This document shows positions 41,708-49,777 of a stretch of 64,000 nt of DNA, piece by piece. Positions within the stretch are counted from its first letter, which is position 1. Each line of letters opens with the position of its first letter. The stretch is from contig NZ_JACHXW010000032.1 of NCBI RefSeq assembly GCF_014192395.1, forward strand, positions 1 through 64,000, read 5' to 3'. The notes beneath the pieces are model-generated. The model made no database searches. It was given only the letters and a program-made list of their open reading frames with translations, and was not told the origin of the DNA. Both the position numbers and the translations under genes were made by a program. The stretch is from Paenibacillus endophyticus (lineage in GTDB: Bacteria; Bacillota; Bacilli; Paenibacillales; Paenibacillaceae).

Positions 41708-41998
41708 ATGCGATTAGATAAATTTCTTAAGGTATCCCGGCTGATCAAACGCCGTACCGTTGCAAAGGATGTTTCCGAGCAAGGGCGCGTATGGATCAAC
41801 GGCCGCGAAGCGAAAGCGAGCAGTGCCGTGAAAGCAGGGGATGAGCTCCAAATCCAGTACGGCCAGAAAATCGTCACCGTGCGTATCGAACGCACAGCGG
41901 AGACGACCCGTAAGGATGAAGCCGGAGAGCTGTATACCTTGGTGAAAGAAGAGCAACGCCAGCGCGAGAACACGCTCGACTGGGAGAAACCGCAATAA
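41708..41998 (+). CDS. rqcP: RqcP (YabO), S4-domain ribosome quality control factor
   Basis: A 96-residue S4 RNA-binding protein (MRLDKFLKVSRLIKRRTVAKDV). RqcP helps RqcH add alanine tails to stalled chains on the 50S subunit. It starts 3 nt after hup and is probably translated by coupling. Confidence 0.93.
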   Translation: MRLDKFLKVSRLIKRRTVAKDVSEQGRVWINGREAKASSAVKAGDELQIQYGQKIVTVRIERTAETTRKDEAGELYTLVKEEQRQRENTLDWEKPQ

Positions 41999-42003
41999 CA
42001 ACG

Positions 42004-42043
42004 AGGCTGCCTACAAGCATTATGCTTGTAGGCAGCCTTTTTT
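42004..42043 (+). terminator. terminator of hup-rqcP
   Basis: 16-bp perfect stem (aggctgcctacaagca / tgcttgtaggcagcct) and seven T. Confidence 0.95.
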
Positions 42044-42122
42044 TGAACTTTATTTTTCTAGTTTTCTTCTCTTATGTGTTTCAATTGTTTCAATTCGGTT
42101 TACATATTCGGAGGACTTTTTC

Positions 42123-42422
42123 ATGAATGTTTTGCAGCTCCCCATTCCGGAGTATCGGCGGAAGGGTTTTTCTTTGATCAGTCATGCCATTTCGTTATTT
42201 TTCAATAATGTACTGCCCATTTTGTTTATCGTAGCCTTTATTGCTTTGCCGATAGAAGCGATCAAAAATGATTGCTTTTTTGAACCGGATGACAGTGCGC
42301 TATTTATCCCGGATAACCGAATGGATAATTTCGTTAAGAACGATCGTATGCTGTTAGTCTTCCTGCAAGAGAAGACAGAGAGAGACGATCAGCCGCAGGA
42401 TGCTAACGATCAAGCGAGTTAA
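42123..42422 (+). CDS. hypothetical single-span membrane protein
   Basis: A 99-residue protein with one strong hydrophobic segment (about residues 24-45, LFFNNVLPILFIVAFIALPIEA) and an acidic, hydrophilic C-terminus. I do not recognise it. CGGAGGA lies 7 nt before the ATG, which favours a real gene. It sits between the rqcP terminator and yabP and has no counterpart in B. subtilis; it may also be the truncated start of a larger membrane protein. Confidence 0.6.
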   Translation: MNVLQLPIPEYRRKGFSLISHAISLFFNNVLPILFIVAFIALPIEAIKNDCFFEPDDSALFIPDNRMDNFVKNDRMLLVFLQEKTERDDQPQDANDQAS

Positions 42423-42588
42423 GTTCTAATTCTCGGCACCGCCCCATAAGCTAGTCTTAACATATAAGGCAGGTTAAGCTTTGTGCTTGCCCCTCTCTTA
42501 TATTCAACGCAAACCGCATGCCGCGCCGCTTCAGGCCTGCTGGCAGCCGTTTGCGCCTAGACATGTTAAGGAAGCGGAGGACGAGTCT

Positions 42589-42876
42589 ATGGTTGACCAA
42601 GGCAAGGGGCAGAAGCGTCAGGAAGTCAAAATGCTTAATCGAAAACTGCTGGAGCTTACGGGCGTCGTGAACGTAGAGAGCTTCGACAGCGAAGAGTTTT
42701 TACTTGAGACAGAGCTTGGCTTCCTGGCGGTAAAGGGCCAAAATTTGCATATGAAGCATCTCAGCCTCGAACAGGGAATGGTGGCAATTGAGGGGCTTGT
42801 CCATTCGCTCGCCTATATGGATGGCAGCAATGCCTCATCCAAATCCAAAGGATTGTTCGGGAAGCTATTTAAGTGA
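42589..42876 (+). CDS. yabP: spore cortex protein YabP
   Basis: A 95-residue YabP/YqfC family protein (NRKLLELTGVVNVESFDSEEFLLETELGFLAVKG, overlapping motifs in short pieces). Needed with YabQ for the spore cortex in B. subtilis. ATG at 42589, 8 nt after GCGGAGGA. The stop overlaps the yabQ start. I could not place a good sigma-E promoter in the 170 bp upstream. Confidence 0.92.
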   Translation: MVDQGKGQKRQEVKMLNRKLLELTGVVNVESFDSEEFLLETELGFLAVKGQNLHMKHLSLEQGMVAIEGLVHSLAYMDGSNASSKSKGLFGKLFK

Positions 42877-43481
42877 CGCTTAGTATGCAGTGGTTGACGA
42901 TGGCCGTCATGCTGCTGTCGGGCCTTGGCATGGGAACGGTATTCGACGGCTATCGGGTCGTAACGAATGAGCTGCGGTTCCCGCGCTGGTGGCTCCCGGT
43001 GCTTGACGTCATCTATTGGATTGCGGCGGGGCTAATTGTCTTTCGTGTATTGTACGCCAGCAACAATGGCGAGGTGCGGGCGTACGTTTTTATCGGACTG
43101 GCTATCGGCATCGTCATCTATTATTTTCTGCTTAGCAGATTCGTCATTGCAATCGTGAAATGGATGATTGGAGCGGTGAGGAAGCTAATCGGATTTATTC
43201 TCAAATGTTTGGAAATTCTTGTCGTAAAACCTATCCTGCTGCTCTACAAAGTGCTGATGGTTATTTTTGCGTTTGGGTCTGCGCTCACTATTTTCATCTT
43301 GAAAATTGTGATACAATTAGTCCGTCCATTTTGGAAATTGTTTGTTTGGATGGCAGGACCAGCCACAAGGCCGCTTGGCCGCTGGCTATCGCGCTATGCA
43401 TCCAAATGGCAGCTGAATGAGAAAGCCAGCAGATTGGGACAACAAATCGCTCGATTGTGGGGCAAATGGTTTAGGAGGTAA
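42873..43481 (+). CDS. yabQ: spore cortex biosynthesis protein YabQ
   Basis: A 202-residue membrane protein with about five hydrophobic segments in residues 1-140, of the YabQ family (LSGLGMGTVFDGYRV). It localises to the mother-cell side membrane in B. subtilis and is needed for the cortex. GTG start at 42873 overlaps the yabP stop (gtga). divIC follows 8 nt later. Confidence 0.9.
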   Translation: MTLSMQWLTMAVMLLSGLGMGTVFDGYRVVTNELRFPRWWLPVLDVIYWIAAGLIVFRVLYASNNGEVRAYVFIGLAIGIVIYYFLLSRFVIAIVKWMIGAVRKLIGFILKCLEILVVKPILLLYKVLMVIFAFGSALTIFILKIVIQLVRPFWKLFVWMAGPATRPLGRWLSRYASKWQLNEKASRLGQQIARLWGKWFRR

Positions 43482-43489
43482 CACCGCTC

Positions 43490-43801
43490 ATGGCAGCAGC
43501 AACAGCAGATAATAAGATGCCAGGGAATGCTGGCACGAAACGCCGGTTTAAGCTTTGGATGATGTTCATCGTGCTATTTATGGGCTGGGCGGCGTATACG
43601 ATCTTTGGCCAGATGCAGCAGAAGAATGCTACCGGCATCAAGCTAAACGCAGTTCAGAGCCAGATAGATGCATCGGTGCAAGAAACCGAAGCGCTCAAAC
43701 GTCAAGTTGAACGATTAAACGACCCAGAATATATTGAACAGCTAGCAACCAAAGAGCAAGGCATGGTTAAGAAGGGCGTACAGCAAATTTTTAGTGACTA
43801 A
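43490..43801 (+). CDS. divIC: cell division protein DivIC (FtsB-like)
   Basis: A 103-residue bitopic protein: N-terminal cytoplasmic tail, membrane segment at about residues 21-40, then a coiled coil (AVQSQIDASVQETEALKRQVE) and the EQLATKEQGMVKKG end. It forms the septal DivIB-DivIC-FtsL complex. TAGGAGG precedes the ATG. Confidence 0.93.
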   Translation: MAAATADNKMPGNAGTKRRFKLWMMFIVLFMGWAAYTIFGQMQQKNATGIKLNAVQSQIDASVQETEALKRQVERLNDPEYIEQLATKEQGMVKKGVQQIFSD

Positions 43802-43829
43802 ATAGGGCTCCGAATCGGGTGAACGTCTG

Positions 43830-43859
43830 TTGACCTTACTTGAACGGTTCGGTTATAAT
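43830..43859 (+). promoter_or_regulatory. sigma-A promoter of yabR
   Basis: TTGACC, 18 nt, TATAAT. The leader (43866-43949) contains GCAAAAC/GTTTTGC arms around a palindrome AGCATATGCT, so a leader hairpin is likely. Confidence 0.7.
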
Positions 43860-43949
43860 CACGTTAATAGCGTTTTCGCAAAACTTTTAGCATATGCTTA
43901 TGAACTCAGTTTTGCTTCGCATAACTTTTAGGGAGGAACATTTTATTTT

Positions 43950-44474
43950 ATGGCAATTGAAGTGGGCGCTAAGTTAGAAGGAAAAGTGACAGGCATTACG
44001 CATTTTGGGGCATTTGTCGACTTGTCGGGAGGTGTCACGGGTCTTGTTCACATTTCGGAAATTGCTGATAATTACGTCAAAGACGTGAAGGATCACCTGA
44101 AAATCGACGATGTCGTGAAAGTAAAAGTGATCAACGTGGACAAAGACGGAAAGATCGGACTTTCCATTAAGCAAGCCATTGACCGGCCAGAAGGCCAACC
44201 AGCGCCACAACAACGCGAGCGTCATAGCGGAGGCGGCGGTGGAAGCACTGGCGGCGGTAGTGGTGGTGGTGGTGGTGAACGTTTCAATCGCGGCGGTGGT
44301 GGCGGTGGCGGCGGACGTCCCTTCAACAAGCAATCGGCTGGCAGACCTGCATACGGTAAACCGTCATTCGAGGATAAAGTGTCACGGTTCCTGAAAGATA
44401 GCGAAGAACGCATCTCCTCTTTGAAGAAGAATACGGAGGGCAAACGCGGCGGACGCGGTGCCAAGCGAGTATAA
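43950..44474 (+). CDS. yabR: S1-domain RNA-binding protein YabR with glycine-rich tail
   Basis: A 174-residue protein: an S1 domain at residues 3-75 (GAKLEGKVTGITHFGAFVDL, LVHISEIA) and a C-terminal part dominated by Gly/Ser/Arg runs (about residues 90-135) followed by a basic helix (DKVSRFLKDSEERISSLKKN). The RGG-like linker is longer than in B. subtilis. Role unknown beyond RNA/ribosome binding. AGGGAGGA precedes the ATG. Confidence 0.9.
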   Translation: MAIEVGAKLEGKVTGITHFGAFVDLSGGVTGLVHISEIADNYVKDVKDHLKIDDVVKVKVINVDKDGKIGLSIKQAIDRPEGQPAPQQRERHSGGGGGSTGGGSGGGGGERFNRGGGGGGGGRPFNKQSAGRPAYGKPSFEDKVSRFLKDSEERISSLKKNTEGKRGGRGAKRV

Positions 44475-44501
44475 GCTGAATCGTCATAACACTATACATG
44501 G

Positions 44502-44531
44502 AGCAGAACCCTAACCGGTTCTGCTTTTTTT
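44502..44531 (+). terminator. terminator of yabR
   Basis: agcagaacc / ggttctgct stem and seven T. Confidence 0.92.
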
Positions 44532-44533
44532 GC

Positions 44534-44629
44534 AAATATAAGATTTTTTATGTTTCACGCGATAAAGTATTCTTCTATTTCTACGAGAAACGGATACCCA
44601 CCTCTTACAGAGGAGGGTATCCGTTTCTT
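44534..44629 (+). repeat. dispersed intergenic repeat, copy 4 (type A)
   Basis: AAATATAAGATTTTTTATG to ATCCGTTTCTT. In this copy gaaacggataccc pairs perfectly with gggtatccgtttc around an inner ctct/agag stem, so it also makes a strong hairpin. Confidence 0.82.
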
Positions 44630-44633
44630 ATTG

Positions 44634-44731
44634 AAATATAGGAAAGTATATCATTTCACCATACTTTCTCTATATGTCTTCGCGAAACGTAAGCTTAGCC
44701 GCCAGAGGACGGCTTCAGCCGTTTACGCTTG
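44634..44731 (+). repeat. dispersed intergenic repeat, copy 5 (type B)
   Basis: AAATATAGGAAAGTATATC to GCCGTTTACGCTTG, nearly identical to copy 1 at 20892-20988 and in tandem with copy 4. Confidence 0.85.
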
Positions 44732-44781
44732 GTTTATTAGGCATATCTGCTTGATTCATTAAGAAAGCGCTTACTGAATGC

Positions 44782-44788
44782 TGTCGAA
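44782..44788 (+). promoter_or_regulatory. isolated perfect Spo0A box far upstream of spoIIE
   Basis: TGTCGAA. It lies about 290 bp before the -35 of spoIIE, so a role is doubtful. The rest of 44732-45070 holds no gene I can support (a 63-codon frame at 44820 has no ribosome site). Confidence 0.2.
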
Positions 44789-45070
44789 GCGGGGCAAAAA
44801 GCGTGTATATAGAACGTAATTGCTTGTATTTGCTACGCTTTTGCACGGTCAGTGTCGTTTAAATTTAACGTTTCGCTTGAAAAAAATACTTTTCTCTCAT
44901 CCTCCTTCATTCCCGACACGATACAACGTCCTTTCGCCACTATATGGAAAGCAGTCGACACAGAATTTGTTGGCTCATACCAGCAAGGAGGATATGGACG
45001 AGACACGGTAATCGTATACGGGGCGTATGTTTGCTAGCCTGTGGGTATGCGCTGCGGAGCCGATTATTTT

Positions 45071-45136
45071 TGTCGGAAAAAAATTTTTGATGTGTTACGT
45101 TAACTGACAAACTTCATGCGGACAACCTCCTATAAT
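45071..45136 (+). promoter_or_regulatory. Spo0A-type promoter of spoIIE
   Basis: CTGACA (45104-45109), 21 nt, TATAAT (45131-45136), with TGTCGGA (6/7 of a 0A box) at 45071-45077. The 21-bp spacer is the same unusual distance as in the Spo0A-activated B. subtilis spoIIE promoter. Confidence 0.7.
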
Positions 45137-45174
45137 GAAAAACACATTACATTCGGAAATGGTGGTGTCTGCTC

Positions 45175-47667
45175 ATGGAAAAGGAAAACGCGGTTGTGCT
45201 TCCAGGTGTGAAACGGACTGGTTTAGCTAGAGCGATGATGCAGAAAGGGCGGGAGTGGGCGGCTGCACGCCGGTTCATTCAAGTCATTTTGGCCAAGAAG
45301 TGGACATTTTTACTCGTTGGTGTAGCTTTTTTACTTGGAAGAGCGGTTATTCTTGAATCGCTGATGCCGTTCGCTATTGCATACTTTGCAGTCATTTATT
45401 TCATGAGGCGAGATATTTACCCATGGGTAGCCATCTCTCTTGTGGCAGGCAGCTGGCTGGCGGCTGATCCAGCGCCTATGTGGATTGCGATGGAAATCGC
45501 GGTGTTGTTTTTATTCCTGAAGGGGCTTGAGGCTTATGAGAGGGCTGAGCTTTCTTCGGCGCCAATATTGGTATTCGCATCGACGATATTGGTGCAGATG
45601 TTCAGCGTCTTTATTGGGGACGAGCTGAGCTGGTACAATTTCATGCTCGTTGTGGTAGAAGCTGCTCTTGGTTTCGTGCTTACATTGGTGTTCATTCAAG
45701 CAATTCCCGTTCTGACGATGACAAAGAAATCTGCCTCGCTCAAAAACGAAGAAATCATATGCTTGATGATATTGCTCGCCTCTGTCATGACGGGGGCTGT
45801 TGGGTGGGTGTTTTACGGACTGTCGGCAGAACATGTAATGTCGCGTTATATGCTGCTTCTGTTTGCTTTGGCGGGAGGAGCACCGCTTGGCGCTTCGGTT
45901 GGTGTGGTTGCAGGACTCATTCTAAGCTTGGCTGACTTTGGTGCAGTCGTTCAAATGAGCTTACTCGCATTTGCGGGATTGCTGGCTGGCCTGCTGCGTG
46001 ACGGCGGCAAAATGGCGGCGGCTTTCGGAATGTTGCTTGGCACATCAATTTTATCCATATATGTAGGGAGCCAGGCCGATGTTATGAGCTCGACCTGGGA
46101 GTCGGTAGCAGCTGCTACGCTGCTTATGATGACGCCGCGAAGCATGATTCGAACGATTTCCCGTTACGTTCCGGGCACGAATGAGCATGCAAAGTCGCAG
46201 CATGATTATGCGAAGCGAGTGCGCGAAGTAACGGCAGACCGCGTGTCGCAATATTCGGAGGTGTTCAAGCAGCTAGCTCGAAGCTTTGGACAGCTTAATA
46301 GCAGTGCAACAACCTTAAACAAGGAGGAAGAGATCGGGCACTTTATGAATGCGGTTGCGGAACGAAGTTGTGCAAGCTGCCATCGGCAAAACGCTTGTTG
46401 GGAGGACAAGTTCTTTCATACGTACAAAATGATGACGGATATGATGACGGTTGTGGAGGAGGATCGAATTCCGTCTGCCAAGGAAATTCCTAGAGCCTGG
46501 TCTGCGCATTGCGTGAAAGCCTCACAGGTGCTTACCGATATGAGACAGCAGTACGAGCTATATCAAAATAATATGCACTGGAAGAAGCAAATATTCGACT
46601 CACGCGGACTTGTAGCTGATCAGCTGCAGGGGGTATCGCAGGTTATGGAGGATTTGGCGAAGGAAATTAAACGGGAGGGGCAGACGCTGCATTTGCAGGA
46701 GGAGCAAATTCGTGAGGCGGTGGAAGGGCTGGGATTATCGGTTCAAGGCATTGATATCGTAAGCTTGGAGGAGGGAAATGTAGATATTGAGGTGTATCAT
46801 TCGTTCGGACAGGGCTATGATGAATGCCGCAAAATCATCGCGCCGCTGCTGAGTGACATACTAGGCGAGCACATTGCGGTAAAGTCGGAGATTCCACCAT
46901 CGAGGAACGGTGAGCCTACGCTGGTTGCTTTCGGATCGGCGAAGCAGTATGAGGTAGAGACAGGTATCGCCGGGGCTGCCAAGGGAGGAGATTTGCTGTC
47001 TGGGGACAGCTTCAGCATGGTTGAGCTGGGCAATGGAAAATTCGCCGTGGCAATTAGCGACGGGATGGGAAATGGCGAGCGTGCGAGGCAGGAGAGCAGT
47101 GCGGCGCTGTCGATTCTGCAGCAGCTGCTGCAGTCGGGCATGGATGAGAAGCTGGCGGTGAAATCCGTGAATTCGGTATTGCTGCTGCGCTCATCCGATG
47201 AAGTATTCGCTACCGTTGATTTGGCGATCGTAGATTTGTACACGGCACAAACGACGTTTATGAAGATAGGCTCTACGCCAAGCTTTATCAAACGAGGAAA
47301 TGAGGTTATTCCCATTACGGCCAACAACCTGCCTATCGGCATTCTTCAAGATATTGACGTTGATTTCGTATCCATGCAAATGCAGTCTGGAGATACGCTT
47401 GTCATGATGAGTGACGGAATATATGATGCGCCGGGATTAGCGGTCAATAAGGAGCTTTGGATGAAACGAATCATAAGCGAGCTGGCAACGGATGATCCGC
47501 AAGAAATGGCGGACGCGCTGCTCGAGAAGGTGGTACGACACCATAATGGGGAAATTGTTGATGATATGACTGTGCTTGTGGCACGTATTGATAAGCATTT
47601 GCCAGAATGGGCGTCGTTCCGCTTTCCCGGCGTGACACGCATGGAGCGGCCGAGGACGGTGAGCTGA
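45175..47667 (+). CDS. spoIIE: stage II sporulation protein E (PP2C phosphatase)
   Basis: An 830-residue protein: about ten membrane segments (residues 35-330), a central FtsZ-interacting region with a CASCHRQNACW cysteine cluster (about residues 400-415), and a C-terminal PP2C domain (about 590-810) with FAVAISDGMGNG and DDMTVLVARI metal aspartates. It dephosphorylates SpoIIAA and so frees sigma-F in the forespore. ATG at 45175 after GGTGGTG. Confidence 0.95.
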   Translation: MEKENAVVLPGVKRTGLARAMMQKGREWAAARRFIQVILAKKWTFLLVGVAFLLGRAVILESLMPFAIAYFAVIYFMRRDIYPWVAISLVAGSWLAADPAPMWIAMEIAVLFLFLKGLEAYERAELSSAPILVFASTILVQMFSVFIGDELSWYNFMLVVVEAALGFVLTLVFIQAIPVLTMTKKSASLKNEEIICLMILLASVMTGAVGWVFYGLSAEHVMSRYMLLLFALAGGAPLGASVGVVAGLILSLADFGAVVQMSLLAFAGLLAGLLRDGGKMAAAFGMLLGTSILSIYVGSQADVMSSTWESVAAATLLMMTPRSMIRTISRYVPGTNEHAKSQHDYAKRVREVTADRVSQYSEVFKQLARSFGQLNSSATTLNKEEEIGHFMNAVAERSCASCHRQNACWEDKFFHTYKMMTDMMTVVEEDRIPSAKEIPRAWSAHCVKASQVLTDMRQQYELYQNNMHWKKQIFDSRGLVADQLQGVSQVMEDLAKEIKREGQTLHLQEEQIREAVEGLGLSVQGIDIVSLEEGNVDIEVYHSFGQGYDECRKIIAPLLSDILGEHIAVKSEIPPSRNGEPTLVAFGSAKQYEVETGIAGAAKGGDLLSGDSFSMVELGNGKFAVAISDGMGNGERARQESSAALSILQQLLQSGMDEKLAVKSVNSVLLLRSSDEVFATVDLAIVDLYTAQTTFMKIGSTPSFIKRGNEVIPITANNLPIGILQDIDVDFVSMQMQSGDTLVMMSDGIYDAPGLAVNKELWMKRIISELATDDPQEMADALLEKVVRHHNGEIVDDMTVLVARIDKHLPEWASFRFPGVTRMERPRTVS

Positions 47668-47750
47668 TGGTTTTGTAGAGTATTGTGTGAAATAGGCGGC
47701 ACTTGAACGGTGAGCTAGTGTGCGCTTTCAGATGACCACAGAAAGGATCA

Positions 47751-47802
47751 AGCCTTTGTTCGTCGGCTTATTTATGGCTGGCGGCCATTAGGCTTTTTAT
47801 TT
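47751..47802 (+). terminator. probable terminator of spoIIE
   Basis: aagcct / aggctt outer stem with an inner atggc/gccat stem and tttttattt. The rest of the gap up to 48111 has a CATACA (47908-47913) that resembles a sigma-E -10, but no matching -35, and no gene. Confidence 0.6.
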
Positions 47803-48111
47803 GTTGAATCGATGAATGGAGAAAGGGAGGGTTAAGGCTGGAGCTTCTATTGCTCTTTACCACGGTGGCGATTCGATGAAACAGGGTCTATGCTACTATT
47901 TAGCTTACATACAGAATAAACCGATGAAAGATATAGGGAATATACATATATGATGAGCGGCAATTGCCGATTTAAAGGAAGATTATCGATCTTTTGCTAG
48001 TCTAGCTGTTTATCCCTCTCAAAAAAGGCAAAGCTAATAGAAAGGCTGAGTCCAAGCCTAAGCTTACGATGCTGTGTTTGATTCTCAAACACTTGAGGAG
48101 GGTAAACGATA

Positions 48112-48837
48112 ATGAAACAAATATTGTTAATTACGGATGGCTGCTCGAATGTAGGGCTTAGTCCGGTGGTGGCGGCCGCGCATGCACAATCGGAGGGGAT
48201 ATCCGTAAATGTGGTCGGCGTGCTTGATCACGGAGACGTGGGGGAGCTCGGTGCTGCAGAGATTGACGAGATTGCGCGGGCGGGCGGCGGGCTCAGCAGA
48301 ATGGTCAATATGCGTCAGCTGTCTCAGACCGTGCAGATGATGACGCGCAAGACCGTGGTGCAGACGATTCAGCTTGCGGTGCAGAAGGAATTGAAGCAGG
48401 TACTCGGGAACGCGTCGATAGAGGCGCTGCCGCCGGAGAAACGCAGCGATGTCGTGCGCGTTATCGATGAGCTTGGTGAGACGTCGAGGCTCCAAGTGGC
48501 TCTGCTGATCGATGCCAGCGCCAGCATGAAGCCGAAGCTCGCGGCAGTAGAGGATGCTATCCATGATTTGATGCTAAGTCTTCAAGCAAGGCAAGGGAAG
48601 AGCGAAATATCGGTTTTTCATTTCCCTGGATCCAGGCATGGCGACGACTGCATATTGGACCTCGATTGGACGAGTCACCTGAACGGCGTACACGCCATCT
48701 TCCCGAAATTGCAGATGGGCGGAACGACGCCTACAGGTCCTGCGATTATGCATATTGTTGATTTTTATCGCAAGGGCGATTATGGTAGACAGAGCAGAGA
48801 TGAAACGGATGGGATGATGAGTGACTACGTCGTTTAA
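48112..48837 (+). CDS. yabS: von Willebrand factor A domain protein YabS
   Basis: A 241-residue protein. A degenerate N-terminal Rossmann-like segment (ILLITDGCSNVGLSPVVAAA) precedes a VWA domain with a MIDAS-like LLIDASASMKPKL near residue 130 and GGTTPTGPAIM. Function unknown; the pairing with the kinase YabT is conserved in spore formers. GAGGAGGG precedes the ATG. It overlaps yabT by 17 nt. Confidence 0.9.
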   Translation: MKQILLITDGCSNVGLSPVVAAAHAQSEGISVNVVGVLDHGDVGELGAAEIDEIARAGGGLSRMVNMRQLSQTVQMMTRKTVVQTIQLAVQKELKQVLGNASIEALPPEKRSDVVRVIDELGETSRLQVALLIDASASMKPKLAAVEDAIHDLMLSLQARQGKSEISVFHFPGSRHGDDCILDLDWTSHLNGVHAIFPKLQMGGTTPTGPAIMHIVDFYRKGDYGRQSRDETDGMMSDYVV

Positions 48838-49744
48838 GGTTGACCTTCGCCGCGGGATGATGGTGACCGGCAAGTGGAAGCAAGGGAGATACCGGGTGGA
48901 GAGGTTGCTTGGTGAGGGCGCAAACGGTAAAGTATATCTCGTACAGCGCGACCGCAGCTGGTATGCGATGAAGCTTGGCATCGATGCGCTTGATCTTCAA
49001 TCTGAAGTTAATGTGCTGCAATCTATTGCCAAGCAGAAGCAGCATGGGCAAGAGTCTTATTTATTTGACGTGGACGATTTATATGGACCGGACGGCAGAG
49101 AATACCCTTTTTATGTAATGCGTTACGTGCTGGGATCCAAAACGGACGACTTCTTGAAGCGGCAAGGCGCAGAATGGTTTCCGCTGGTAGGCCTTAATTT
49201 GCTAGGAAAGCTGGCGAAGCTGCATCAAGCAGGTTGGGTGTTTGGCGATTTGAAAGTGGAGAATGTGCTGGTTGCCGATTATGGTCATGTCGAACTTGTC
49301 GATTATGGCGGCGTGACGGCAGTTGGCAAGAGCATCCGGCAATTTACAGAAATCTATGACCGAGGTTATTGGAATGGTGGCTCCCGCTCTGCGGACCCGC
49401 AGTATGATCTATTTTCATTCGCGGTCTTGTGTATACAGCTGCATGAGCCTAAGCGGCTGCAGCATTTGACAGTAGAGCTGTTGCCGCAGAATCGCTCTGT
49501 CGGTGAGCTTATGCAGATCGTGGAAAACAGTCCGGCCTTGAAGCCTGTTGCAGGCTGGCTGCAGAGGGCATTTGCCGGTCAATTCGCGGATGCGGGCGAT
49601 GCTTCAGCAGCATGGCGTTCGTTGATGCATAGGCGTGACACCCATAGGTCGTCCTCGACACCTTTCTGGCTAAAGGGGCTTGCAGCCGCTTCTGCCGTGC
49701 TGCTAGGAATATCGGTATATTGGCTGCTGCGTAATTTGATGTAG
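48821..49744 (+). CDS. yabT: Hanks-type Ser/Thr kinase YabT
   Basis: A 307-residue kinase: G-loop GEGANG at 31-36, K51, catalytic loop GDLKVENV with D143, K145 and N148 (HRD replaced by FGD), DYGG at 161-164 in place of DFG, and a C-terminal membrane segment (about 286-304). B. subtilis YabT phosphorylates RecA during sporulation and is stimulated by DNA. GTG start at 48821. Confidence 0.91.
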   Translation: MTTSFKVDLRRGMMVTGKWKQGRYRVERLLGEGANGKVYLVQRDRSWYAMKLGIDALDLQSEVNVLQSIAKQKQHGQESYLFDVDDLYGPDGREYPFYVMRYVLGSKTDDFLKRQGAEWFPLVGLNLLGKLAKLHQAGWVFGDLKVENVLVADYGHVELVDYGGVTAVGKSIRQFTEIYDRGYWNGGSRSADPQYDLFSFAVLCIQLHEPKRLQHLTVELLPQNRSVGELMQIVENSPALKPVAGWLQRAFAGQFADAGDASAAWRSLMHRRDTHRSSSTPFWLKGLAAASAVLLGISVYWLLRNLM

Positions 49745-49777
49745 CGGCAGCATGGAAATGAAGGTGAGGTATTACCT

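Noticed and set aside
44222..44464. Minus-strand frame coding poly-proline opposite yabR
   Set aside because: Mirror of the glycine-rich yabR tail.
44820..45037. Frames of 60-63 codons upstream of spoIIE
   Set aside because: No ribosome site, odd composition, and they overlap the spoIIE control region.
44732..45070. tRNA genes expected between yabR and spoIIE, as in B. subtilis
   Set aside because: No T-arm (GGTTCRANTCC) or cloverleaf could be found here or anywhere else in the window.
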